From positions 1 through 64,000 of the forward strand of contig NZ_BBOJ01000014.1 in assembly GCF_000974445.1 (NCBI RefSeq): a stretch of DNA of 64,000 nt, read 5' to 3'. Source of the DNA: Lentzea aerocolonigenes (GTDB lineage Bacteria > Actinomycetota > Actinomycetes > Mycobacteriales > Pseudonocardiaceae). This document shows positions 32,409-41,121 of the stretch, piece after piece. Position 1 is the first letter of the stretch; each line of letters starts with the position of its first letter. The notes under the pieces are model-generated. The model searched no databases. It was not told where the DNA came from and was given only the letters and a program-made list of their open reading frames with translations. A program made the position numbers and the translations under genes.

Positions 32409-34087
32409 TCGACCGCGAGCGCTACGCCGAACTGCTCGGGCCGACCGTCGGCGACCGGATCCGGCTCGCCGACACGGACCTGTTCATCGAGGTCACCGAG
32501 GACCGCAGCCGCGGCGCCGGCTCGGGTGACGAGGTCATCTTCGGCGGCGGCAAGGTGATCCGCGAGTCGATGGGGCAGGGGATCGCGACCCGTGCCGAGG
32601 GCGCTCCCGACCTGGTCATCACCGGTGCGGTGATCCTCGACCACTGGGGTGTCGTCAAGGCCGACGTCGGCGTGCGGGACGGGCGGATCGTCGCCATCGG
32701 CAAGGCGGGCAACCCGGACACGATGGACGGTGTGCACCCGGACCTGGTGATCGGGCCGTCGACGGAGATCCTGTCCGGCAACGGGAAGATCCTCACCGCG
32801 GGCGGCATCGACTGCCACGTGCACTTCATCTGCCCGCAGATCGTGGACGAGGCGCTGGCGTCCGGCCTCACGACGCTGGTCGGCGGCGGCACCGGTCCCG
32901 CGGAGGGCACGAAGGCCACCACGGTCACGCCCGGTGCGTGGTACCTCGACCGGATGCTGACGTCGATGGACCACATGCCGATCAACGTCCTGTTGCTGGG
33001 CAAGGGGAACACGGTCTCCGAGGAGGCGCTCCGAGAGCAGCTCGCCGGCGGTGCGGGTGGGTTCAAGCTGCACGAGGACTGGGGCACCACGCCGGCCGCG
33101 ATCGACGCGTGCCTGCGGGTGGCCGACTCCTCCGGCGTGCAGGTCGCGATCCACACGGACACGTTGAACGAGGCCGGCTTCCTGGAGTCCACTGTGGACG
33201 CCATCGGCGGCAGGTCGATCAACGCCTACCACTCCGAGGGTGCGGGCGGCGGGCACGCGCCGGACATCATCAGGGTGGTGTCGCTGCCGAACGTGCTGCC
33301 GTCGTCGACGAACCCGACGCGCCCGCACACCGTCAACACGCTCGAAGAGCACCTCGACATGCTGATGGTGTGCCACCACCTCAACCCGTCGGTGCCGGAG
33401 GACCTGGCGTTCGCGGAGTCGCGCATCCGGCCGACCACGATCGCGGCCGAGGACGTGCTGCACGACCTGGGCGCGATCTCGATGATCTCGTCCGACTCGC
33501 AGGCGATGGGCCGTGTCGGCGAGGTGATCATCCGGACCTGGCAGACCGCGCACGTGATGCAGTCGCGCCGGTCGATGGACGCCAACCTGCGCGCCCGCCG
33601 GTACGTCGCGAAGTACACGATCAACCCGGCCATCGCGCACGGCATCGCGGACGAGGTCGGGTCGGTCGAGGTGGGCAAGCTCGCGGACCTCGTGCTGTGG
33701 GAGCCCAAGTTCTTCGGCGTGCGGCCGTCGGTGGTGCTCAAGGGCGGGTTCATCGCGTGGGGTGCGATGGGTGACGCCAACGCCTCCATCCCGACGCCGC
33801 AACCGGTGTGGGCGCGGCCGATGTTCGGTGCCACGGCCGGGGCGGCGTCGAGCGTGTTCTTCGTCGCGCCCGAGGCGATCGACGCCGGGATCGCGGACCG
33901 GTACGCGCGGCGGGTGATGGCCGTGACCGACACCCGTTCGGTCACCAAGACCGACATGGTGCTCAACGACGCGATGCCGGACGTGCGGGTCGATCCGGAC
34001 AGCTTCGCCGTGCACGTCGACGGTGATCTCGTGGAGCCGTCTCCGGTCGCGGAACTGCCGATGGCCCAACGCTATTTCCTCTTCTGA
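32405..34087 (+). CDS. ureC: Urease alpha (catalytic) subunit
   Basis: 560 residues, close to the family norm of about 570. Nickel ligands H138 and H140 lie in GGIDCHVHFICPQ. K221 in GGFKLHEDWGTTP is the lysine that becomes carbamylated. C323 in MVCHHLNP is the mobile-flap cysteine, and the catalytic Asp sits in ISSDSQAMGRVGE. It is a cytoplasmic amidohydrolase. The ATG at 32405 overlaps ureAB, and the TGA overlaps the ureF ATG (TGATG). All active-site residues I can check are intact, so the enzyme should be functional once nickel is loaded. Confidence 0.97.
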   Translation: MIDRERYAELLGPTVGDRIRLADTDLFIEVTEDRSRGAGSGDEVIFGGGKVIRESMGQGIATRAEGAPDLVITGAVILDHWGVVKADVGVRDGRIVAIGKAGNPDTMDGVHPDLVIGPSTEILSGNGKILTAGGIDCHVHFICPQIVDEALASGLTTLVGGGTGPAEGTKATTVTPGAWYLDRMLTSMDHMPINVLLLGKGNTVSEEALREQLAGGAGGFKLHEDWGTTPAAIDACLRVADSSGVQVAIHTDTLNEAGFLESTVDAIGGRSINAYHSEGAGGGHAPDIIRVVSLPNVLPSSTNPTRPHTVNTLEEHLDMLMVCHHLNPSVPEDLAFAESRIRPTTIAAEDVLHDLGAISMISSDSQAMGRVGEVIIRTWQTAHVMQSRRSMDANLRARRYVAKYTINPAIAHGIADEVGSVEVGKLADLVLWEPKFFGVRPSVVLKGGFIAWGAMGDANASIPTPQPVWARPMFGATAGAASSVFFVAPEAIDAGIADRYARRVMAVTDTRSVTKTDMVLNDAMPDVRVDPDSFAVHVDGDLVEPSPVAELPMAQRYFLF

Positions 34088-34695
34088 TGCTGACCGCGCT
34101 GATCCTCGCCGACTCGCGGTTCCCCGGTGGCGGCCACGTGCACTCCGGAGGCCTGGAGGAGGCCGCCGCGCGTGGTCTGGTGCACGACGAGCCGACGCTG
34201 GAGTCGTTCCTGCGCGGCCGTTTGCTGACCGCGGGACTGCTCGCGGCGGGTTTCGCGGCCGCGGCGGCTCGCGGTGGCGACCTCGGCCGGCTCGACGCGG
34301 AGCTGGACGCCCGCACGCCGTCGCCCGCCCAGCGCGAGGCCTCGCGGGCGCAGGGCCGCGGCATGCTGCGCGCTGCCCGGCGGGCGTGGCCACACGCGCA
34401 GCTGGACCTGCTGCCACCGAACCCGCACCAGCCGCTGGTGATCGGCCTGCTGGTCGGCGAACCGTACGAGGCCGCGCTGACCTGCGCCTATCTCGCGGTG
34501 AGCGGACCGGCGTCGGCAGCGGTCAGGTTGCTCGGACTGGACCCGTTCGGGGTCAACGCGATCGTGGCGGCGCTGCCCGTGCAGGACGTCGCCTCGCGGG
34601 CGTGCAAGGAACTGCCCGCGCTCGGTTCACCTGCCTTGGATCTCCTGGCCGAGGCACATGTTCGACGTGAAGGGGTGCGTCTCTTTGGGAGCTAA
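34087..34695 (+). CDS. ureF: Urease accessory protein UreF
   Basis: 202 residues, slightly short for UreF, all-helical. Family marks are ILADSRFPGGGHVHSGGLEEAAARGLV at the N-terminus (FPxGGxxHSGGLE) and VSGPASAAVRLLGLDPFGVNAIVAAL near 145. UreF with UreD and UreG assembles the nickel centre on UreC, activating UreG GTPase. Translation is coupled to ureC through TGATG. Its 3' end overlaps the annotated ureG start by 38 bp. Confidence 0.93.
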   Translation: MLTALILADSRFPGGGHVHSGGLEEAAARGLVHDEPTLESFLRGRLLTAGLLAAGFAAAAARGGDLGRLDAELDARTPSPAQREASRAQGRGMLRAARRAWPHAQLDLLPPNPHQPLVIGLLVGEPYEAALTCAYLAVSGPASAAVRLLGLDPFGVNAIVAALPVQDVASRACKELPALGSPALDLLAEAHVRREGVRLFGS

Positions 34696-35320
34696 CCACG
34701 GGCCCGACCCGCATGATCACCACCACGGCAAGGCGCCCCGCATCGGCATCGGCGGTCCCGTCGGCAGCGGCAAGACCGCGCTGACGGCCGCACTCTGCCG
34801 CGCGTTGGGCGAGCAGCTCTCGCTGGCGGTCGTCACGAACGACATCTACACGACCGAGGACGCCGACTTCCTGCGTCGCGCGGGCGTGCTGGACCCGTCG
34901 CGCATCGAGGCCGTGCAGACGGGGTGCTGCCCGCACACCGCGATCCGCGACGACATCACCGCGAACCTCGACGCCGTCGAACGCCTGGAGCACCGGTTCC
35001 ACGACCTCGACCTGGTGATCATCGAGAGCGGCGGCGACAACCTGACCGCGGTGTTCTCGCGTGGTCTCGTCGACCGGCAGATCTTCGTCGTCGACGTGGC
35101 CGGCGGCGACAAGGTGCCGCGCAAGGGCGGTCCCGGTGTCACGACCGCCGATCTGCTGGTCATCAACAAGGTGGACCTGGCGCCGTTCGTCGGCGCGGAC
35201 ATGGACGTGATGATCTCCGACGCGCACCGGATGCGCGGCGAGCTGCCCGTCATCGCGCAGTCGCTGGTGGAGACCCCGGACGCTCCCGAGGTCGCCAAGT
35301 GGGTGCTGGCCCAGCTGTGA
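34658..35320 (+). CDS. ureG: Urease accessory GTPase UreG with His-rich N-terminus
   Basis: 220 residues. P-loop GPVGSGKTALTAALC (about 34-48), the nickel-binding CPH in TGCCPHTAIRDD, the ESGGDNL switch and the guanine motif NKVDLAPFVGADMDVM are all present. The N-terminus contains HGPDPHDHHHG, a histidine cluster that may store or deliver nickel; no ureE is present in this operon to do so. The start may be ATG 34658 or GTG 34667, both overlapping ureF. It hydrolyses GTP to drive nickel insertion. Confidence 0.94.
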   Translation: MFDVKGCVSLGANHGPDPHDHHHGKAPRIGIGGPVGSGKTALTAALCRALGEQLSLAVVTNDIYTTEDADFLRRAGVLDPSRIEAVQTGCCPHTAIRDDITANLDAVERLEHRFHDLDLVIIESGGDNLTAVFSRGLVDRQIFVVDVAGGDKVPRKGGPGVTTADLLVINKVDLAPFVGADMDVMISDAHRMRGELPVIAQSLVETPDAPEVAKWVLAQL

Positions 35321-36018
35321 AGGCCTCGGCTCGGTTGGTGGTGGAGCTGGACTCGCACGGCAACAGCGTCGTGCGGGTCCTGCGTTCCCAGTCACCCCTG
35401 ACCCTCGTGCCGCACCGGCGCGTGGGCCCCGTCGCGCTGGTGCACCTAGTGAGCTCGGTGACGGCACCGCTGGGCGGCGACACGTTGTCGCTGACGGTCG
35501 AAGTGGGCCCCGGTGCGTCGCTGGACCTCCGCGGCGTCGCGGCGACCCTGCTGCTGCCCGGTTCGTCCGGCGCGCTTTCGTCCTCTGTGGTTCGTTTCGT
35601 CGTCTCGGGCTCCGTCCGCTACCTCCCCGAGCCGACGGTCGTCACGAGCCGGGCGAACCACACCGCAGTGGTGGAGGCCGAATTGGACGGTCACGCAGAG
35701 TTGCGAACTCGGGAGGTCCTGGTGCTCGGCCGGTCCGGCGAGAAGTCCGGCTCGCTCTCGACGCTGGTGCGCGCAACCCGTTGCGGCAAGCCGTTGTTGC
35801 ACCAGCAGCTCGTCGTGGGCGACCCGGCGGTCGACGCGTCCCCCGCGGGACTGGCCGGAAGACGGGTCGTCGGCACCGAGCTGGTGCTCGACGCGGTGGA
35901 CCGCGCCGAGGGTGGCGGTGAGTGGTGGAGCGTCGTTCCCTTGGCAGCGGGCGGAACCCTTGCCACCGCACTGGGTGATGACGTGGTCACCGTCACACGT
36001 GTGCTCGACGCCATCTGA
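35317..36018 (+). CDS. ureD: Urease accessory protein UreD/UreH
   Basis: 233 residues, shorter than the usual 260-280. GTG 35317 overlaps ureG by 4 bp. The conserved region LTLVPHRRVGPVALVHLVSSVTAPLGGDTLSLTVEVGPGASLDLRGVAATLLLPG matches UreD, as does YLPEPTVVTSRANHTAVVEAELDG. UreD docks on apo-urease and, with UreF and UreG, guides nickel to the active site. Last gene of the operon. No clear terminator is visible in the 156 bp before pdxH. Confidence 0.9.
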   Translation: MKASARLVVELDSHGNSVVRVLRSQSPLTLVPHRRVGPVALVHLVSSVTAPLGGDTLSLTVEVGPGASLDLRGVAATLLLPGSSGALSSSVVRFVVSGSVRYLPEPTVVTSRANHTAVVEAELDGHAELRTREVLVLGRSGEKSGSLSTLVRATRCGKPLLHQQLVVGDPAVDASPAGLAGRRVVGTELVLDAVDRAEGGGEWWSVVPLAAGGTLATALGDDVVTVTRVLDAI

Positions 36019-36174
36019 CTCGATCCCGGTTTCGATCCAGAACTGTTCTTTGCACGGACAGTCACCGTTCAGGTGGTGGTCATCACCGCGCAGGCGGTTT
36101 CGGGATCGGGTCGCCGTGCGTATGGTCGCGGGTCCAGGGACCACGAGTTCTGCCCGCCATTTGGAGGTTCGCCG

Positions 36175-36831
36175 ATGACGGAGACCACGAACATCGCACT
36201 ACCGGCGATGCGCGTGTCCTACGAGCAGGGCTCGCTGAGCGAGTCGGAGCTTGCCGCCACCTGGCACGAACAGCTCCAGCTGTGGCTGGACCAGGCGAGC
36301 GGTGCCGGGCTGCCGGAGCCCAACGCGATGGTGCTCGCCACCACTGACGTCAAGGGGCGGCCGTCGTCTCGGACGGTGCTCGCCAAGGGGCTCGATGCTC
36401 GGGGGTTGGTGTTCTTCACCAACTACACCTCCAACAAGTCGCACGACCTGATGGCTACCCGGTACGCCTCTGCGACCTTCCCGTGGTTCGCGATGCAGCG
36501 TCAGGCGCACGTGCGGGGCGTGGTGGAGAAGGTCGGGCCGGTGGAGACCGCGGAGTACTGGAACTCTCGTCCGCGGGGGTCTCAGATCGGGGCCTGGGCT
36601 TCGCCCCAGTCGCGGGTCGTGTCCGGGCGGTCCACATTGGATTCCGCTCTGCACAAGATCGAGCGGCAGTTCGCTGAGACCGAGCGGATTCCCGTGCCGC
36701 CGCACTGGGGTGGGTGGCGGATTCGGCCTGAGGAGGTCGAGTTCTGGCAGGGCCGGCGGGACCGGATGCACGATCGGCTGCGGTTCCGGCTGGGCCGGGA
36801 CGGGTGGTCGTTGGAGCGGGTCGCTCCGTAG
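36175..36831 (+). CDS. pdxH: Pyridoxamine 5'-phosphate oxidase
   Basis: 218 residues, ATG 36175 with GGAGG 7 bp upstream, which decides the start over 36073. FMN-binding PdxH family: MRVSYEQGSLSESELAATWHEQLQLWLDQA at the N-terminus, NAMVLATTDVKGRPSSRTVLAKGLDARGLVFFTNY, SRPRGSQIGAWASPQS, and the C-terminal PHWGGWRIRPEEVEFWQGRRDRMHDRLRFRL. It oxidises pyridoxine or pyridoxamine phosphate to pyridoxal phosphate. Followed by two tandem hairpins. Confidence 0.95.
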   Translation: MTETTNIALPAMRVSYEQGSLSESELAATWHEQLQLWLDQASGAGLPEPNAMVLATTDVKGRPSSRTVLAKGLDARGLVFFTNYTSNKSHDLMATRYASATFPWFAMQRQAHVRGVVEKVGPVETAEYWNSRPRGSQIGAWASPQSRVVSGRSTLDSALHKIERQFAETERIPVPPHWGGWRIRPEEVEFWQGRRDRMHDRLRFRLGRDGWSLERVAP

Positions 36832-36849
36832 GGTTCGAGCTTTTGCGAT

Positions 36850-36883
36850 GGGGCGCTTCCTGTGGGCGGGAAGCGCCCCTTTT
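36850..36883 (+). terminator. Intrinsic terminator of pdxH
   Basis: An 11-bp stem GGGGCGCTTCC (36850-36860) with GGAAGCGCCCC (36869-36879), 8-nt loop, followed by TTTT. Confidence 0.85.
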
Positions 36884-36891
36884 GCGTGATC

Positions 36892-36932
36892 AAGGGCGCC
36901 TTCATCCACCTGACGTGGATGAAGGCGCCCTT
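36892..36932. terminator. Second hairpin, same family as the one at 25902
   Basis: A perfect 18-bp stem (36892-36909 with 36915-36932) and CTGAC loop, 12 bp after the first terminator. No U-tract. It shares the core CACCTG..GTGGA with the hairpin at 25902-25950. Confidence 0.65.
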
Positions 36933-37021
36933 CGCCGACCTCAGGCAACCGTGTGGCGGGGTGGGGCGTCTGCTTCGGCATACTGGGCTTTCGGCAACGG
37001 CTAGCTACGAGGTGCGATTCA

Positions 37022-38956
37022 GTGTGCGGAGTGCTCGGACTCATCTGTTCTACCGAGGCCGCTGCGGTCTCCGCTCGCGGGTCTGTGGCAGCGGCGTTGC
37101 GTTGCCAGCGGCACCGGGGGCCTGACGAGCAGGACACCTGGGCCGATGCCGAGGTCGTCTACGGGTTCAACCGGCTCGGGTTCATCGACCTGGAGCACTC
37201 CCACCAGCCGTTGGTCTGGGGGCCGCCGGAGAACCCCACTCGGTACACGTTGAACTTCAACGGGGAGATCTACAACTACAAGGAGCTCCGGGCCGAGCTG
37301 GCCATGAAGTTCGGGGCCCAGTTCAAGACCGAGGGCGACGGTGAGTCGATCGTCGCCGGGTACCACTTCCTCGGGGGCGACTGGGTCAAGCGGTTGCGCG
37401 GGATGTTCGCCTTCATGATCTGGGACGCGCAGGAGCGCGTGGTGTTCGGCGCGCGGGATCCGTTCGGGATCAAGCCGTTGTTCTACGCGTCCGGGCCCGG
37501 CGGTGTGGCGTTCTCCTCGGAGAAGAAGAGTTTGTTGCAGCTGACCGGTGTGCTCGGGATCAGTCAGGAGCTGGACGAGAAGGCGTTGCAGCACTACCTC
37601 GTGTTGCAGTACGTGCCGGAGCCCGAGTCGTTGCACAAGGCGATTCGGCGGGTGGAGTCCGGGACGTCGTTCAAGGTCACGCCTGGCGGGCCGGTGTTGT
37701 TCAACCGGTACTTCAAGCCCGTGTTCGCTCCTCGGCCGGTCAACGGGGAGCACGAGGCCGAGGCGTTGTACGAGCGGATCGCCGAGGTCATGCGGGACTC
37801 GGTGGCCAAGCACATGATCTCGGACCCGGACGTCACGGTCGGGGCGTTCCTGTCCGGCGGCATCGACTCCACGGCCACGGCCACGTTGGCCAAGTTGCAC
37901 AACCCGAACCTCATCGCGTTCACCAGCGGGTTTGATCGGCAGGGGTACTCGGAGGTCGATGTCGCCGCGGAGACCGCGGCGGCCATCGGGGTGCGGCACG
38001 TGGTCCGGACCGTGTCGGCAGAAGAGATGATGGAGGAGCTGCCGCTCATCCTCTGGTACCTCGACGATCCGGTGGCGGACCCGGCGTTGGTGCCGTTGTA
38101 CTTCGTCGCCAAGGAGGCGCGCAAGTACGTGAAGGCCGTGCTTTCCGGTGAGGGAGCGGACGAGCTCTTCGGCGGGTACGTGATCTACCACGAGCCGCTG
38201 TCGTTGGCGCCCTTCGAGAAGGTGCCGGGTGGCGTGCGCAAGCTGATGGGTGCGGTGTCGAAGTCCATTCCGGAAGGTGTGCGCGGCAAGGACTTGTTGC
38301 GGCGCGGGTCGCTCAGGCTCGAGGAGCGGTACTACGGGAACGCGCGCAACTTCAGTGACGCTCAGGTGCGGGCGGTGTTTCCCGGGTACCAGGAGGGCGT
38401 CGGGTTCCAGGACGTCACGGCGCCCTGGTACCGGGAGTCGGAGGACTGGGACCCGGTCGCTCGCATGCAGCACGTCGACCTCTTCACGTGGCTGCGCGGG
38501 GACATCCTGGTCAAGGCCGACAAGGTGACGATGGCCAACTCCATCGAGCTGCGCGTGCCGTTCCTCGACCCCGAGGTCTTCAAGATCGCTGCCGAGGTGC
38601 CTCTCGACCAGAAGCTCACCGAGGGCACGACGAAGTACGCGTTGCGGCGGGCGTTGGCGAAGATCATTCCGGCGCACGTGCTGAACCGGCCCAAGCTCGG
38701 GTTCCCGGTGCCGATCCGGCACTGGTTGCGGGCCGAGATGTACGACTGGGCGCGGGGGATCATCGCGGACTCGCAGACCGGGCACCTGCTGGACAAGAAC
38801 GCCGTGCTGGACCTGCTCGCGGAGCACAAGTCCGAGCAGTTCGACCGGAGCCGGCAGCTGTGGTCGGTGCTCTGCTTCATGATCTGGCACGGGATCTTCG
38901 TCGAGGGGCGGATCAGCCCGAAGGTGCCCGAGCCGGTCTACCCGGTGCGCCTGTAG
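37022..38956 (+). CDS. asnB: Asparagine synthetase (glutamine-hydrolysing)
   Basis: 644 residues. GTG 37022 places Cys2 as the N-terminal nucleophile after Met removal (MCGVLGLICS), which fixes the start. The class II glutamine amidotransferase domain (1-220) shows QRHRGPDEQDTW, LNFNGEIYNYKELR and GARDPFGIKPLFY. The synthetase domain has the ATP PP-loop FLSGGIDSTATA near 275-286, LSGEGADELFGGY and ELRVPFLDPEVF. It makes asparagine from aspartate, ATP and glutamine; a close relative could amidate other carboxylates, but nothing here suggests that. A weak GAGG ribosome site lies upstream. Monocistronic. Confidence 0.94.
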   Translation: MCGVLGLICSTEAAAVSARGSVAAALRCQRHRGPDEQDTWADAEVVYGFNRLGFIDLEHSHQPLVWGPPENPTRYTLNFNGEIYNYKELRAELAMKFGAQFKTEGDGESIVAGYHFLGGDWVKRLRGMFAFMIWDAQERVVFGARDPFGIKPLFYASGPGGVAFSSEKKSLLQLTGVLGISQELDEKALQHYLVLQYVPEPESLHKAIRRVESGTSFKVTPGGPVLFNRYFKPVFAPRPVNGEHEAEALYERIAEVMRDSVAKHMISDPDVTVGAFLSGGIDSTATATLAKLHNPNLIAFTSGFDRQGYSEVDVAAETAAAIGVRHVVRTVSAEEMMEELPLILWYLDDPVADPALVPLYFVAKEARKYVKAVLSGEGADELFGGYVIYHEPLSLAPFEKVPGGVRKLMGAVSKSIPEGVRGKDLLRRGSLRLEERYYGNARNFSDAQVRAVFPGYQEGVGFQDVTAPWYRESEDWDPVARMQHVDLFTWLRGDILVKADKVTMANSIELRVPFLDPEVFKIAAEVPLDQKLTEGTTKYALRRALAKIIPAHVLNRPKLGFPVPIRHWLRAEMYDWARGIIADSQTGHLLDKNAVLDLLAEHKSEQFDRSRQLWSVLCFMIWHGIFVEGRISPKVPEPVYPVRL

Positions 38957-39017
38957 ACCCAGTGGCGTTGGCGACAGGTTCACATAAAAGACTTGTTAGT
39001 TGTCATAGGCTAACGAT

Positions 39018-40283
39018 GTGGCCACTGTGGGGAGAAGCGCGCGCTCGACGTTCGTGATCGACACTCGACCGTTGAGGATCATCGCTTATCGCCGGTTGTG
39101 GCTCTCCACGATCGTCACGGCGGTGGGCTCCCAGCTCACCGCCGTTGCCGTGCCCAAGCAGGTCTACGACCTCACCGGGTCGTCGGCGTGGGTCGGCATC
39201 GCCGCTGGTGTCGCGCTGGTTCCGCTGCTGGTCTTCGGGCTGTGGGGCGGTGCGATCGCGGACACCGTCGACCGGCGCAAGCTGCTGCTCGTCACGAACA
39301 CCGGTATCGCTGTGTCGTCGGTGCTGCTGTGGGCGCAGGCGGCGTTGAACGTCGGCTCGGTGTGGCTGGTGATCGCGCTGCTCGGTCTCCAGCAGGTGTT
39401 CTTCGCGGCCAACGCGCCCGCACGGTCCGCGTCGATCGCACGGCTGGTGCCCGCCGAGCTGTTGCCGTCGGCCGGTGCGCTGGGGTCGACGGTCATGCAG
39501 TTCGGTGCGGTGCTCGGGCCGCTGCTCGCGGGTGCGTTGATGCCGGTCGTCGGGCTGTCGACGCTGTACCTGGTGGACGCGATCGCGCTGGTCGTGACGG
39601 TCTACGCGGTGTGGAAGCTGCCCGCGATGCCTCCGCTGGACGGTGTGGTGCGGCGTGCGGGGCTGCGGGACGTGCTCGACGGGTTCGTGTACCTGTGGGC
39701 GCAGAAGGTGCTGCTCGCGAGCATGCTGCTGGACATCATCGCGATGGTGTTCGGCATGCCGCGGGCGCTGTTCCCGGAGATGGCCCAGCACACGTTCGGT
39801 GACCCGGCCGGCGGTGGGTTCGCGCTGGGCGTGCTGTTCGCGGCGATTCCCGTCGGTGCGGTGCTCTGCGGGCTCACGTCCGGGTGGATCTCGAGCGTGC
39901 AGCGGCACGGTGTCGCGGTGGCGCTGGCCGTGGTGGGTTGGGGCCTCGCGATCATGGGCTTCGGTCTGGCCGGTTCTTTGTGGGTCGCGGCGGCCTTCCT
40001 CGCGTTGGCGGGTGCCGCGGACATGGTGTCGATGGCGTTCCGCGGCGCGATCCTGCAGTCGGCCGCGACGGACGAGATGCGCGGGCGGATGCAGGGCGTC
40101 TTCATCGTCGTCGTGGCGGGTGGGCCGCGCATCGCGGACCTGTTGCACGGCACCGGTGGTGCGGCGTTCGGCACGGCCGCGGCGGTGACCGCGGGTGGGG
40201 TGCTGGTGATCGTCGCGACCGTCGTCGCCGTGGTGCTGCTGCCGGCGATCTGGCGCTACCGGGTCGTCAGTTCCGCGAGCTGA
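39018..40283 (+). CDS. MFS exporter, EntS-like
   Basis: 421 residues with about 12 transmembrane helices. The loop 2-3 motif GGAIADTVDRRKLL and the segment AANAPARSASIARLVPAELLPSAGALGSTVMQFGAVLGPLLAG fit the EntS/DHA3 exporters (enterobactin exporter and relatives). GTG 39018 has TAGGCT 6 bp upstream and no Shine-Dalgarno, suggesting leaderless transcription. GTTAG-n10-CTAAC (38995-39014) overlaps the presumed -10 and contains TAGGCTAAC, the core of the iron box, although overall only about 11 of 19 consensus positions match. Convergent overlap of 17 bp with the lipoprotein gene. Confidence 0.85.
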   Translation: MATVGRSARSTFVIDTRPLRIIAYRRLWLSTIVTAVGSQLTAVAVPKQVYDLTGSSAWVGIAAGVALVPLLVFGLWGGAIADTVDRRKLLLVTNTGIAVSSVLLWAQAALNVGSVWLVIALLGLQQVFFAANAPARSASIARLVPAELLPSAGALGSTVMQFGAVLGPLLAGALMPVVGLSTLYLVDAIALVVTVYAVWKLPAMPPLDGVVRRAGLRDVLDGFVYLWAQKVLLASMLLDIIAMVFGMPRALFPEMAQHTFGDPAGGGFALGVLFAAIPVGAVLCGLTSGWISSVQRHGVAVALAVVGWGLAIMGFGLAGSLWVAAAFLALAGAADMVSMAFRGAILQSAATDEMRGRMQGVFIVVVAGGPRIADLLHGTGGAAFGTAAAVTAGGVLVIVATVVAVVLLPAIWRYRVVSSAS

Positions 40284-41049
40284 TCTCGTTCGCGTTCGGC
40301 TCGGCGATCTTCACGTCGGTGCCCCAGTCCGAGAAACGGGCCTCGTCGATGATCAGCGCGTTCTGGAACTGGGTGGAGAACTTGATCCGGATCGGCAGGC
40401 CGCTGCCGTTCAGCTCCAGCTCGCCCGCGGAGCCCGTGACGCCCTGGTCGAGGGCCAGCTTGACCTCGTTGCGCAGGTTCTCGTCGGTGAGGTTGTCGTA
40501 GGCCCTCTTGTAGTCGACGGCGATCGAGTAACGCGTCTTGTCGCCGGTCTGCGCGGTCAGCTTGAGCTCGCCACCCGCCTGGATCACCGGCAGGTGGTAG
40601 GTGGTGAACACGGCCTGCTGGTAGATCACGTCGTGGAAGCCGAGCATCGTGTTGGTGAAGTCGTCGGTGTCCTTGCGCTCCAGCTTCACCCACGGCTTGT
40701 CCGCGGGCAGCCCGAACACCGGCGGCACCTTCACGAACGCGCTGTCCTTTGTGGTCGAGATGAACCGCAGTTCCTCTTCCACGCCACCGGTCTGGACAGG
40801 ACGCTTGGTGGTGGCGTCGATGCTCGGCACGTCACCGAGACGGACCGCGCCGTTCGCCGGGGCCGTGACACCGCCGGTCGTGGGCGGTGCGATGGTGAAC
40901 CGGTAGGTCTTCTTCTCGTTGACCGCCTTGGACACCGCGGCGACGAGGCTCTTCACGTCGGAGTGCGGAGTCGGCTGGGCGGGCGGCGGTGCGGACGTGC
41001 AGGCAGCCAGCGCGATCGCTGCGACGAGCAGAGTTGCCGTGCGTTTCAT
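40267..41049 (-). CDS. Lipoprotein, LppX/LprG-like fold suspected
   Basis: 260 residues. The signal peptide MKRTATLLVAAIALAAC ends in lipobox LAAC with Cys17. The mature part, VKSLVAAVSKAVNEKKTYRFTIAPP, alternating strands (VEEELRFIST, PWVKLERKD) and YSIAVDYKRAYDNLTDENLRNEVKLALD, resembles the LppX_LprAFG group, half-open beta barrels that carry lipids or lipoglycans at the outer face of the membrane. That assignment is by eye. Divergent from the amino-acid permease by 72 bp. Confidence 0.72.
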   Translation of the reverse strand: MKRTATLLVAAIALAACTSAPPPAQPTPHSDVKSLVAAVSKAVNEKKTYRFTIAPPTTGGVTAPANGAVRLGDVPSIDATTKRPVQTGGVEEELRFISTTKDSAFVKVPPVFGLPADKPWVKLERKDTDDFTNTMLGFHDVIYQQAVFTTYHLPVIQAGGELKLTAQTGDKTRYSIAVDYKRAYDNLTDENLRNEVKLALDQGVTGSAGELELNGSGLPIRIKFSTQFQNALIIDEARFSDWGTDVKIAEPNANEISSRN

Positions 41050-41121
41050 TGTTACACCATATGGGTGAGGTAATCGCCCGTTCACGTTGGTACCCAGGCA
41101 AAACGGGCACAATCTGAGGGC

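Noticed and set aside
36953..37021. Earlier in-frame start for asnB
   Set aside because: The amidotransferase needs Cys at position 2, which only GTG 37022 provides.
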